Positions 27,894 through 36,000 of a stretch of 64,000 nucleotides of DNA are shown here, piece after piece. Each line of letters starts with the position of its first letter. The stretch's first letter is position 1. The notes below the pieces were generated by a model that worked only from the letters and a program-made list of their open reading frames with translations, was not told the origin of the DNA and made no database searches. A program made the translations under genes and the position numbers. Origin of the DNA: Symmachiella dynata (lineage in GTDB: Bacteria > Planctomycetota > Planctomycetia > Planctomycetales > Planctomycetaceae); the NCBI RefSeq assembly GCF_007747995.1, contig NZ_CP036276.1, positions 688,001 through 752,000 of the forward strand, written 5' to 3'.

Positions 27894-28059
27894 GAAACAT
27901 ACTGCATTTCGCCGTAAGGAAACTCTCATCGGGTGGCAGCGATTGCCAACGGCAATCGGTGTGCCGTAGGCACAAGACGCAGCAGTTTCAGTTGTCCGTG
28001 CCGAAGAAGTTCTGCTTGCTTAAGAACGTGGAAATTGCGGCTTCTTGCTTGCCGGTGAG

Positions 28060-28172
28060 GTTGCCAGCATTGGGTTCATTATCCGGTTGGCGGGCCCTCA
28101 CCCCCGGCCCCTCTCCCAGGGGGAGAGGGGAGAAAAATGCGATAGTGACATTGCGAATCAGTAACTCCCTCT
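28060..28172. repeat. 113-bp direct repeat, copy 2
   Basis: Second copy of 27781-27893. It is followed at once by a reversed copy of its hairpin part, giving a larger inverted structure up to 28199. Confidence 0.88.
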
Positions 28173-28225
28173 CCCTCTGGGAGAGGGTCGGGGTGAGGGG
28201 CGCACCACGTTTGGCGCTCACTTGC

Positions 28226-29206
28226 TCATCCTACGCCGCCCAAACCGCCCGATGCAAGAATCGCGGGGAGTTCCCGTAGGTCAAGATTGCCTCCCGAGAG
28301 TATGCCGACGACCGTTTGTTGTGCGAGTTGTTCGCGGAGTTTCCAAGCGGCGGCCAATGTGGCGGCGCCGGCGCCTTCGGCGAGGTTGTGTGTCTGCCGC
28401 AGGATCTCCAAAGCGGCTTGACGCAACTCCTCTTCGCTGACCAACACCACATCATCCATCAGTTGCCGCATGATCTCGAAGGTCATCGTGGCGGGGACGC
28501 GCGTCGCCATTCCCTCGGCCCAGGTCTCGGCTGAGGGGGCGGGTTGAATTGCGCCTGCCTGCCAGGAGTTTGCAACCGCCGCCGCCCGCTCGGATTGGAC
28601 GCCGATGACTTTCGTCGCTGGCCGCAGATGTTTGGCGACGATGGCCGTTCCGCATACGCCGCTGCCCAGTCCGATTGGCACAAAAATAACATCCGGTGCA
28701 GGCAGCGTTTCAAAAATCTCGTGCGCCATCGTCCCCACACCCGCTATCAACAGCGGTTCATTCGCCGAATGCACGTAGCGATAGCCTTCGACTTTTGCCA
28801 ACCGTTCCGTCTCCTCGCGAGCCTCGTCAAAATCACGGCCATGTTCGATCACGGTCGCGCCCCGTTGCCGCATCGAGCGCACCTTGTCGGCATTGTTACG
28901 GGCTGGAGCGACAATCGTGCAAGGAATGTCATGCCGACGCGCGGCGAACGCCAACGACTGACCGTGATTGCCGGTCGAACTGCCGATAATGCCCGCTTGT
29001 CGTTCCGCAGCGGACAATTGACTGACGAGGTTGACCCCGCCGCGAACCTTAAAAGCGCCGACCGGCTGATGGTTTTCATGTTTCAGAAAAAATCGTAGCC
29101 CCAGCAATTGCGATAACCCCGGCCATTCCAAGAGCGGCGTGGGGGAAAGGTCCTTCCGGACGCGGGGAACGGCGGCGAGCACGTCTTCATAGGTGACCGG
29201 TAGCAT
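28226..29206 (-). CDS. PLP-dependent threonine/serine dehydratase-like enzyme
   Basis: 326 residues from the ATG at 29206 (MLPVTYEDVL). The frame begins at 29308 but this start gives the family N-terminus. PLP lysine is in GAFKVRGG (Lys53); the phosphate-binding glycine loop GLGSGVCGTA and SSTGNHGQS follow, and ILSGGNLD lies near the end. There is no C-terminal ACT regulatory domain, so this is the short catabolic type (threonine dehydratase, serine dehydratase/racemase or hydroxyaspartate dehydratase). The exact substrate cannot be assigned. It is in a repeat-rich neighbourhood but intact. Confidence 0.9.
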   Translation of the reverse strand: MLPVTYEDVLAAVPRVRKDLSPTPLLEWPGLSQLLGLRFFLKHENHQPVGAFKVRGGVNLVSQLSAAERQAGIIGSSTGNHGQSLAFAARRHDIPCTIVAPARNNADKVRSMRQRGATVIEHGRDFDEAREETERLAKVEGYRYVHSANEPLLIAGVGTMAHEIFETLPAPDVIFVPIGLGSGVCGTAIVAKHLRPATKVIGVQSERAAAVANSWQAGAIQPAPSAETWAEGMATRVPATMTFEIMRQLMDDVVLVSEEELRQAALEILRQTHNLAEGAGAATLAAAWKLREQLAQQTVVGILSGGNLDLRELPAILASGGLGGVG

Positions 29207-29326
29207 GGCAGGGCGATCTTGAGGTCGAGTGGAGGGGAGTGTGGCTGTTGATGACAACGCACACTCTACCAGATCCCCGGCACCGTCGTCAAAATCGCGC
29301 GGCGTCAATCAGCGAACCGACACCAA

Positions 29327-29635
29327 TTACAAGCTGCTCGGTTTATTGCGTAGGTTTTCGTGGGCAAACTGGATGCGGCGTTCGTGATTCCAGCCTTGGC
29401 GAATGCCGTAGACCACACTGCCCAGGACAATGGAGGCGACTGTGGCGACTTTTCGTGGGAGTTGATAATAGGAAAGATCGGCGTGTAATTGGTGTTGGCC
29501 GATGAATTCTCCGAATTTATCGCCGTCGAACATCAATTCAATTCCGTGTAGATCCTTGCTCCATTGGTAGTCAAAGGGGCCGTATTCTTTACCGCGATGC
29601 AATACCCAAAACGCGGTCTCTTCAAAGCGCAACAC
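29327..29635 (-). CDS. Small protein of unknown function
   Basis: 102 residues. A GYF-like start (WVLHRGKEYGPFDYQWSKDL) suggests a small beta domain that contacts peptides, and the second half contains a possible membrane segment (VATVASIVLGSVVYGI, about 64-79) followed by a positively charged tail. The G-x-x-Y-G-P-F-D-Y pattern recalls the GYF_2-type domain common in planctomycete proteins, but the match is partial. No neighbour suggests a role. Confidence 0.6.
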   Translation of the reverse strand: MLRFEETAFWVLHRGKEYGPFDYQWSKDLHGIELMFDGDKFGEFIGQHQLHADLSYYQLPRKVATVASIVLGSVVYGIRQGWNHERRIQFAHENLRNKPSSL

Positions 29636-29968
29636 AATGCACCTCGCGGCGTCGCACGGCTTGTTTTGGCTCGTATAGCGGACATTTCATAATAGCGGCC
29701 CGTCGTTTTTAGACAGATGAATGTTTGATGAAGGAGATATGTGATACCAAATTCCCCCCCCGTGCGCGAACACCAAACGTTTGCCATCGACAGCCGGGTT
29801 GTGGGTATCTTAAAACGACCGGTTGGACGAGACGGGCGAATTTTTGTAACCTGATAGTCCAATGACCGGCCCGGATTAGGAAAGCGCGAACAGGTTCCAG
29901 CGTTGCTCGTTGTCTGTGTTGGCGCATCGTCCAAATGTCCCTTCAAGAAAAATGATGGACGCGGCAGA
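29636..29968. other. Intergenic region without recognised features
   Basis: Between a minus-strand and a plus-strand small gene, so both promoters should lie here. No repeat or structure stood out. Confidence 0.4.
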
Positions 29969-30259
29969 ATGGCAAAAAAACGCGCAGCAAGTTCTTCCGG
30001 TATCGCAGTCGGGACGCCCGTACGCGTTAAGGAGGGCGTCACGTCTCCCGACATGCCCGACTTCCCCTTGGCGGGCTGGACCGGCGCAATCGCCGAGGTC
30101 GCCAAGAAAAAACCGCCCCGCAAATATATGGTCGAATGGGACCAAAAAACCCTCGACGGAATGCCGGCCGAATATCTGCAATTCTGCGAACAGAAACAGT
30201 TGTACCACCTGATGATTTGCTTGGCTGAGGACGAGATCGAACCGGCTGAAGCGGGGTGA
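29969..30259 (+). CDS. Small basic N-terminus, SH3-like protein of unknown function
   Basis: 96 residues from the ATG at 29969 (upstream frame to 29903 is not supported). The start is Lys/Arg-rich (MAKKRAASS), then GTPVRVKEGVTSPDMPDFPL with a beta-strand pattern ending in KYMVEWDQKTL, which looks like a small SH3-type barrel, and an acidic C-terminus (CLAEDEIEPAE). Possibly a nucleic-acid or protein-binding module. No firm family assignment. Confidence 0.6.
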   Translation: MAKKRAASSSGIAVGTPVRVKEGVTSPDMPDFPLAGWTGAIAEVAKKKPPRKYMVEWDQKTLDGMPAEYLQFCEQKQLYHLMICLAEDEIEPAEAG

Positions 30260-30348
30260 GAATCGGACTGCTTGCCGATCATACAGAATATGACCACAGT
30301 TTGGTCTGAGTCTGGCGTTCGAGGGAATGCCGGAGAGGGGAATCGCGC

Positions 30349-30936
30349 ATGTCATTAACCGTGGAAGAGTTCTGGGGCTTCTGCCGTGATTTGACAGGTG
30401 ACCCGTCGGACGATGATGCACTACATTATCTACTTTACGATATTGCGTTGTCACCCGTCACCAAGGAAAGCCGTGATGGATATCATTTCTATTGGTGCTG
30501 TCCACTCAATGCGATTCCGTTTGCAAATACGTCAATGGATGGAGCCCACTTCAGTTTGTTGGACACGGAGACTGATGTGCAACCGGTTATCCTGGTCGCA
30601 CCTGATGCTTTTGAGAATCCCTACGTGGTCGTCGGTGAATCGTTCTATGAGTTCTTGTGTTTAGGCTGTGTGCACGGTTTTGCTTGTGTCGCCGCGATGG
30701 CTCATAGGCCGTCTGAGATGGTGAAGTACTTGGAAGGAGACCCCGATCGGGATTCTGCGAACGAAACTGCCCGAGAACGGGTGAAACAAGCACAGTGGCT
30801 TTTAGAAAAACTCCGGGAACGCTTTCAGTTGCATCCCTGGCAAAACGTCGGCCAGCGACTATTTGAATTGCAGGAAGAGTTTCTCGATGCCATCGAGATT
30901 CCACCGGAGGACGAGGACCAGGACGAGGAACTATGA
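30349..30936 (+). CDS. Possible SUKH-superfamily-like protein, not certain
   Basis: 195 residues. The pattern PFANTSMDGAHFSLLD followed by VQPVILVAPDAF and VVVGESFYEFLCLGCV resembles the SMI1/KNR4 (SUKH) fold found in immunity proteins and regulators, where a substrate-binding surface is formed by the strand after G-x-x-F. The C-terminal third is charged and helical and ends with an acidic tail (EDEDQDEEL). No toxin gene is adjacent, so an immunity role is only a guess. Confidence 0.55.
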   Translation: MSLTVEEFWGFCRDLTGDPSDDDALHYLLYDIALSPVTKESRDGYHFYWCCPLNAIPFANTSMDGAHFSLLDTETDVQPVILVAPDAFENPYVVVGESFYEFLCLGCVHGFACVAAMAHRPSEMVKYLEGDPDRDSANETARERVKQAQWLLEKLRERFQLHPWQNVGQRLFELQEEFLDAIEIPPEDEDQDEEL

Positions 30937-31227
30937 TGTCGCAAGAGATCATTTGCGCACCCTATTTCACGAGTCCCGATTACGGGGCTTCCCCCGCTGA
31001 AAGCGGGTATTAGGCCCGTCGTTTGCGGTGGGTCTGCTTGTCCAAAATTCACACGGAATCCCACCCCGTTACCGGCGGTTCTCAATGCTACGGCCCCCAC
31101 CTCGGTGCGCTGGTCTCCCGCACCCCTCCGTTCGCGATTACCATGCCAAATGCGTATCATGGGCAGACCCACTGCTAACACCAAACAAACAACGCTTAAC
31201 CGCACGAAACCTCAGGGATACCCAAAC
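30937..31227. other. Intergenic region with one small hairpin
   Basis: Contains CCCGCT-gaa-AGCGGG at 30993-31007, a six-base-pair stem with a three-base loop, about 60 bp after the preceding stop. No T-tract follows, so it is not a strong terminator. Confidence 0.5.
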
Positions 31228-33966
31228 ATGCTCCGCCGACAACTCCTGTTTCTCGCCACTTTGATCTGCCTGCTCTCCACTACAACACTCCACGCCGCTA
31301 AACCCGATGTCGTCGTTATCGGCGGCACGCCGGGGGGGATCACAGCGGCGATTGCTGCCGGGAGGGCAGGGCGCAATGTGACGCTTGTTGAATACCACGA
31401 CCACGTCGGCGGCATGATGACCGGAGGGCTGGGCAAGAGCGACATCGAACACCGTGAGATGGTCGGCGGAATCTTCACCGAATACATTGCGCGCGTTCGC
31501 GAACACTACATCCGCACCTACGGCCGCGATCATGAAAACGTGAAAAAATGCCGCGACGGTTATTACTACGAACCTTCGGTCGCGGAAGCCGTGCTCGAAA
31601 AGATGTTGCGCGAAGTTCCCACGATCACTGTACTCAAAGGCTGGAGGCTTAAGTCGGCGACCGTCACCAACAACCGCCTGGTCGCTGTCGAAATCGTGAA
31701 TCGCAAATCGGATGAATTGCGGACATTAGAGGCAAAGGTCTTCATCGATTCGACCTATGAAGGCGACCTGTATGCTGCTGCCGGGGCAAAGTTCCGCATC
31801 GGCCGCGAATCGCGCGAGGAATTCAATGAGCCGCATGCGGGGGTGATTTATTTCGACTACCAGAACAAAACCATCCTGCCCGGCACGACCGGCGCGGCGG
31901 ACGACCGGTTGCCCGCCTACACCTACCGCCTCTGCTTAACGACCGATCCTGAAAACGCCCATCCGCTCACCGAGCCGCCGGCCGACTATGATCGCGCGAA
32001 TTATCTGGGATATTTCGACGACCTCAAAGCGGGACGGTTGGACGCACCGAAATCGTATAAACCGGGCCGCGGTTACAACCCGGCGCACTTTGGCACGCTG
32101 GTGCGAGCGCTATCGGTCACGGAGATTCCCAACAATAAATCCGACGTAAACATCAATCCCCGCCCGTTGGGATTTCCTTTTCCCGAGGAAAATGCGGGCT
32201 ATGTAGAAGGCGACGACGAAACCCGACAGCGGATCCGTGCGCGGCACCGCAATTTGGCATTGGGGCTATTGTGGTTTTTACAAAACGACGACGAAGTCCC
32301 GGCCGCACATCGCAAGCTGGCCAACCAACTGCATCTGGCCAAGGATGAATTCGCGGACAACGGGCATTTCCCGTTTCAGCTTTACGTCCGTGAAGCTCGG
32401 CGGTTGATCGGTGAGTACACGCTGACCGAACACGACATCACCGGCGACGGCCAAGACAACACGCCGCGTCATCACGACGACAGCATCGCCGTCGGCGAGT
32501 TTCCCATCGATAGTTTCCCCTGCCGTAAACGACAACCGGGAGACACGATCGTGCTCGAAGGTTATCTCGGCATGCTGGATCACATCACGCGACCGTATGA
32601 AATTCCGTATCGCATTATGATTCCCCAAACGATCGACGGTTTGATCGTGCCGGTCGCCGCTTCGACGACGCACGTCGGGTTTTCGTCGATTCGCATGGAA
32701 CCAACCTGGATGGCGCTCGGCCAAGCCGCCGGCGCCGCTGCTGACCTTGCCGTCGAGAAAAACGTCGCACCCCGCGCTGTTCCCGTTGAACAACTGCAAG
32801 ATCGTTTGGCACAGCAAGGCCAAGTCTTGCGGCACACCACTGCCACGGCGCCGCACCCCAAAGATAATCCCCTCTCGCCGGTGATGCTCAAAGCCGATTG
32901 GGTCCCGGACGATCCGCACACGATCGATTTCGCCAAACTACCCCGCATCAAAAGCCAGCATACCGTGGTCAATGACGTGCGCAAATCGAAAGGCGTCAAT
33001 CAACACAACTACCTGGTGCATCACGGTGGCAAGTATTGGGCAATGTGGAGTGACGGACCGGGTGTCGAAGACCGTGTTGGGCAGCGGGTGAAATTCGCCA
33101 CTAGTCCCGACGGATTGACATGGAGCGAGCCGAAGTTCCTCACGCCGATTCCGCCCAACTCCGGTCCCGATTCGGAGCATTACAACACGCGGACCACTAA
33201 GGGGTGGCGATGGATTTCGCGCGGGTTCTGGCAGCGCGACGGCGAATTATTGGCGCTGGCCTCGCTGGATGAAGCCGCGGGGTTCTTCGGACCCGGACTG
33301 GAACTACACGCCTTTCGCCTCAATCCCGACGACGAAACCTGGGAGGACCAAGGCGTCATGTATGACAATGCAATCAACAACTTTCCCCCCCAGAAAATCC
33401 CAACTGGTCAATGGATGATGTCGCGCCGCCCGTACAATTACAAAAAAGCAGGCGTGCAGTTTCTCGTCGGCGGCGTGAAAGGCATCGACCAGTGGGAATC
33501 GTTTCCGGTGCTCGGTTCGAGTAGCGAACTCTCGGCGGAGGAACCCTTCTGGTGGCAATTGCCCGACGGCAATTTGATGGCGCTGTTCCGCGACAATCGC
33601 CGTAGCGGATTTTTGTACCGTTCGTTTTCAGTCGACAACGGCCGGACCTGGAGCAGGCCGACCAAGACCGATTTCCCCGACGCCACCTCCAAGATCAACG
33701 GTCTGCGCCTTAAAGATGGCCGCTACGTCCTGGTCTCCAACGCCAACCCCAAAAAACGCGACCCGCTGGTCCTCTCGATCAGCGACGACGGCCTGGTCTT
33801 CAACCGCATGGGCTACCTCATCGGCGGCCGCCGCATCGACTACCCCCACGTCATCGAACAAGACGGCCATCTGCTGGTCGCATTTTCAGGCGGGAAGCAA
33901 AGTGTGGAGGTGTTGAAGATACGGTTGGCGGATTTGGATGGGTTTGTGAATGAGGGCGAAGAATAG
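31228..33966 (+). CDS. FAD-dependent oxidoreductase fused to sialidase-like beta-propeller domain
   Basis: 912 residues from the ATG at 31228, which has AGGGA upstream and starts a Sec signal peptide (LLFLATLICLLSTTTLHA, cleavage near 23). Residues 27-45 form the Rossmann motif VVVIGGTPGGITAAIAAG, then VGGMMTGGLGKSD, matching the FAD_oxidored family of secreted planctomycete proteins. The FAD domain ends near residue 540 (GFSSIRMEPTWMALGQAAG). From about residue 600 a second domain carries Asp-box-like sequences SPDGLTWSEP, SVDNGRTWSRP and SDDGLVF, typical of sialidase/exo-sialidase propellers. The fusion suggests a sugar-acting secreted enzyme; substrate unknown. Confidence 0.85.
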   Translation: MLRRQLLFLATLICLLSTTTLHAAKPDVVVIGGTPGGITAAIAAGRAGRNVTLVEYHDHVGGMMTGGLGKSDIEHREMVGGIFTEYIARVREHYIRTYGRDHENVKKCRDGYYYEPSVAEAVLEKMLREVPTITVLKGWRLKSATVTNNRLVAVEIVNRKSDELRTLEAKVFIDSTYEGDLYAAAGAKFRIGRESREEFNEPHAGVIYFDYQNKTILPGTTGAADDRLPAYTYRLCLTTDPENAHPLTEPPADYDRANYLGYFDDLKAGRLDAPKSYKPGRGYNPAHFGTLVRALSVTEIPNNKSDVNINPRPLGFPFPEENAGYVEGDDETRQRIRARHRNLALGLLWFLQNDDEVPAAHRKLANQLHLAKDEFADNGHFPFQLYVREARRLIGEYTLTEHDITGDGQDNTPRHHDDSIAVGEFPIDSFPCRKRQPGDTIVLEGYLGMLDHITRPYEIPYRIMIPQTIDGLIVPVAASTTHVGFSSIRMEPTWMALGQAAGAAADLAVEKNVAPRAVPVEQLQDRLAQQGQVLRHTTATAPHPKDNPLSPVMLKADWVPDDPHTIDFAKLPRIKSQHTVVNDVRKSKGVNQHNYLVHHGGKYWAMWSDGPGVEDRVGQRVKFATSPDGLTWSEPKFLTPIPPNSGPDSEHYNTRTTKGWRWISRGFWQRDGELLALASLDEAAGFFGPGLELHAFRLNPDDETWEDQGVMYDNAINNFPPQKIPTGQWMMSRRPYNYKKAGVQFLVGGVKGIDQWESFPVLGSSSELSAEEPFWWQLPDGNLMALFRDNRRSGFLYRSFSVDNGRTWSRPTKTDFPDATSKINGLRLKDGRYVLVSNANPKKRDPLVLSISDDGLVFNRMGYLIGGRRIDYPHVIEQDGHLLVAFSGGKQSVEVLKIRLADLDGFVNEGEE

Positions 33967-33994
33967 TAGGAAGTCGTGGAATTCAAAAATGCAG

Positions 33995-34378
33995 TTACAA
34001 GCTGATCAAAATGAGCACAAACAAATAGAGCGTCCAATATGCAAGCGTAAGAAAAATGGTGCATAGGGGGGCTAAGAAATCTATCGGCTCATATTCTCTT
34101 ATCAAGGCTTCCAAGAAGCATAGGAAACTCCACGCCCAAAGCCATGCGACGAAGTAAACCGCTCCAGCTTCGTCAAAAAACATCTCGCCGCCGATTATCG
34201 TTGCGAGCAACAGAGAGAAGAGATATACGGCAAACGAAGGGAGTCGAACCGGGCGTCTGCTGAGTTGAACCACTGTATAGACGAGGGTGCCAAAGCTCAG
34301 GCATACGAAAAATGCAGCGATGCCCCCCAGTGCGTTCAACGAGACGAAATTGAGTGGCAATTCAAATAACTGATGCAT
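33995..34378 (-). CDS. Small four-helix membrane protein of unknown function
   Basis: 127 residues from the ATG at 34378 (an upstream ATG at 34411 adds 11 polar residues). Four hydrophobic segments are visible: FVSLNALGGIAAFFVCL, SFAVYLFSLLLATIIGG, VYFVAWLWAWSFLCFLEAL and APLCTIFLTLAYWTLYLFVL. Conserved-looking loops are not motif-like. It is convergent with the FAD/sialidase gene, with 28 bp between them. Function unknown. Confidence 0.7.
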   Translation of the reverse strand: MHQLFELPLNFVSLNALGGIAAFFVCLSFGTLVYTVVQLSRRPVRLPSFAVYLFSLLLATIIGGEMFFDEAGAVYFVAWLWAWSFLCFLEALIREYEPIDFLAPLCTIFLTLAYWTLYLFVLILISL

Positions 34379-34789
34379 CCATGATTCTCCGTCGGACCGT
34401 CGAGCCCACAACGGTGTGGCCTGATTTGAGTGCTATGCGGTGAAATGGAGACGATTTCCCACGACAATAACGTTGACGAAATCGCAACGCGGATATATCG
34501 CGACTCAATAGAAAAAATTGATAACGCCGTGGTGAACATGATCAACCCTGTGACGATTTGCTGACAAAACTCAGCGCAGAGGCCGAAGAGAAAATGCAGA
34601 GAGTACCGTAGGTCAGGCTCCCGCCTGACGGGCAGTGCGTTTGACGTTGCCAGACAGGGTTTGCAAATTCAAATTGACTTCACAAGCGCCCGCAGGTTGA
34701 ATGGCGGGAGGCGTCGGGCGGCTGTCTGGCCGACGATTCCGTGACTCGATTATCGTGGATATTATCTCCCATCAGAAGGAATGCTGACC
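34379..34789. other. Intergenic region with a repeat hairpin
   Basis: Holds the hairpin GTCAGGC-tccc-GCCTGAC at 34612-34629, a member of a family also present at 35848-35865. The rest shows no gene. It should contain the promoter for the lipoprotein gene that follows. Confidence 0.55.
34612..34629. repeat. Hairpin of the GTAGG-CAGGCTCC-GCCTG family, copy 1
   Basis: Perfect 7-bp arms with a 4-base loop, similar to 35848-35865 (GGCAGGC-tcct-GCCTGCC), with shared flanking GTAG. Confidence 0.7.
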
Positions 34790-35401
34790 ATGAATAATTT
34801 AAAGCTCGCGATTTTCATCTTGGCACCGCTCACTCTTGCCGTGGGGTGTTCTTTCAAGATGGCGGTGAATGACAAGAGCGAGACGGATATGGGGTCTCAC
34901 CATGTTGTGGTGAAGCCTGGCAGCACCTTCACGAGTAGTTCTTCATCGTCCGTAGGGAATACTGAAACGCACCAATATACCTGCGGCGATTTTACAATCA
35001 CGATCGACAATGATGAACTCATTGTGAACAATGCGTATTATGGCAAGCTCAACCCAGGTGATTCTGTCTTGATCGACAACGGTAAAGTGTTGGTTGAGAA
35101 TCAGGAACGCAGTAGTACTCCCATGTCCAATGATGAGATTCTGGCCGCCGCACCAGTTCAGGAGTCTACTGAGAAGCTGGCAGGTTATGACGTGACCGTG
35201 CGACCTGGCTCGTCCATCACCTCGACGACTCAGATATTGGGGGTGGATACTTTTACAGTTGGCCAAACAGAGGTGTCCATCAAGAAGGATGAACTGACCG
35301 TCGACGGGCAGTCTTATGGACGACTAAATCAAGGCGACAGCATATTGATAGAGAACTCAGAAGTACGCGTTTCCGGCGATCTGAGAGCCCCAACTGAATA
35401 A
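34790..35401 (+). CDS. Lipoprotein with two repeated lobes
   Basis: 203 residues from the ATG at 34790. AGAAGGA lies nine bases upstream of it, while the earlier ATG at 34781 would touch that site. The lipobox is LAVGC (Cys near 20). Two lobes of about 70 residues repeat the order PGS-x-x-T-S, a strand ending in EL-x-V, then YG-x-L-x-x-GDS-x-x-I-x-N (first lobe ends YYGKLNPGDSVLIDNG, second YGRLNQGDSILIENS). Thus an internal duplication formed the protein. No enzyme motif; likely a surface lipoprotein. Unknown function. Confidence 0.78.
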   Translation: MNNLKLAIFILAPLTLAVGCSFKMAVNDKSETDMGSHHVVVKPGSTFTSSSSSSVGNTETHQYTCGDFTITIDNDELIVNNAYYGKLNPGDSVLIDNGKVLVENQERSSTPMSNDEILAAAPVQESTEKLAGYDVTVRPGSSITSTTQILGVDTFTVGQTEVSIKKDELTVDGQSYGRLNQGDSILIENSEVRVSGDLRAPTE

Positions 35402-35467
35402 GAACATATTAACAAACTGGCTGACCTACGTTTTTGATAATTACATAGCCAGGTCCAAGGGCATAGA

Positions 35468-35659
35468 ATTATAAAAACCCTTGTTGCGTTATTGCCTCTC
35501 ATCAGCCTAGTTCTTGCCGTTGTTGCCACGGTGCGTTGTGTGCGTGCGGGACAGCGTGATGTAGCGCTCATTCTTTGGCTGCTCTTTATTTGGCTCGTGC
35601 CGATCATCGGTTCGTGCGTGGCGTTGTATGCGATTCCGCGTACGCCCTCGATGACATAG
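35468..35659 (+). CDS. Tiny two-helix membrane protein (PLDc_N-like), non-AUG start
   Basis: 63 residues if translated from the ATT at 35468 (ATA at 35471 or TTG at 35492 are alternatives). AAGGG at 35457-35461 sits six bases before the ATT, which fits a ribosome site. Two hydrophobic segments are clear: LLPLISLVLAVVATVRC and ALILWLLFIWLVPIIGSCVAL, and the WLLF-x-x-L-x-P-I-I-G pattern matches the PLDc_N family. It ends PRTPSMT with TAG at 35657. No ATG or GTG supports a longer frame. It may be a real tiny gene with a rare start, or the start is missing. Confidence 0.5.
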   Translation: MIKTLVALLPLISLVLAVVATVRCVRAGQRDVALILWLLFIWLVPIIGSCVALYAIPRTPSMT

Positions 35660-35796
35660 GCGGTAATTGGTGGTTGCGGTGGACTCCATTTCCTGGCTTA
35701 CGTTACTTTCTCTGTGACCTCGGTGTGCTCTGTGGCTAATTCCTTTTGTTCACACGTATGCGGCGTATTGGTGTGTTGGGGCAATCTATCGACCTA

Positions 35797-35840
35797 CCTA
35801 GAAAGGTGCGTCGCGACGCACCCTACGCTCTGCTTAAAGT
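35797..35840. repeat. Palindromic repeat with perfect 18-bp core, copy 1
   Basis: Contains GGTGCGTCG-CGACGCACC (35805-35822), a perfect palindrome, flanked by CCTAGAAA before and CCTACGCTC after. The near-identical copy is at 38726-38769. Confidence 0.85.
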
Positions 35841-35847
35841 CCTGTAG

Positions 35848-35865
35848 GGCAGGCTCCTGCCTGCC
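35848..35865. repeat. Hairpin of the GTAGG-CAGGCTCC-GCCTG family, copy 2
   Basis: GGCAGGC-tcct-GCCTGCC, 7-bp arms and 4-base loop, downstream of the palindrome repeat. Similar to 34612-34629. Confidence 0.7.
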
Positions 35866-36000
35866 ATCGTGATGCACGTCTGGTGCGGAGCATGGCAGGC
35901 GGGGGTCTGCCCGACAACTGCAACTCGCAAACGGTTGCAGTAAACCATCACGCGGCCGAGGCACTCTGCCCCAACCGCGTGCGTGGTGAATTCTGGGGCT

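Larger units (their letters stand above)
27700..28225. other. Repeat-filled intergenic region
   Basis: No gene is supported. It contains two 113-bp direct repeats (27781-27893 and 28060-28172), each with CCCTCACCCC and a CCCTCTCCC-type hairpin, and directly after the second copy an inverted version (CTCTGGGAGAGGGTCGGGGTGAGGG, about 28174-28199, partly overlapping). The reading frames here are repeat artefacts. Confidence 0.8.
35402..36000. other. Intergenic region with a small ORF and repeats
   Basis: It contains a short membrane-protein ORF without AUG (35468-35659, listed separately), the palindrome repeat at 35797-35840 and the hairpin 35848-35865. The remaining 140 bp before the sulfatase stop show another CAGG-rich stretch (GGCAGGCGGGGGTCTGCC) and nothing recognisable as a gene. 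Confidence 0.6.

Noticed and set aside
27700-27975. An N-terminal extension of the secreted hydrolase
   Set aside because: It translates the intergenic repeat, and the signal peptide starts at the ATG at 27699.
29533-30297. A 254-codon minus-strand frame
   Set aside because: It overlaps both a small minus-strand gene and a plus-strand gene in other frames, and no protein features are visible.
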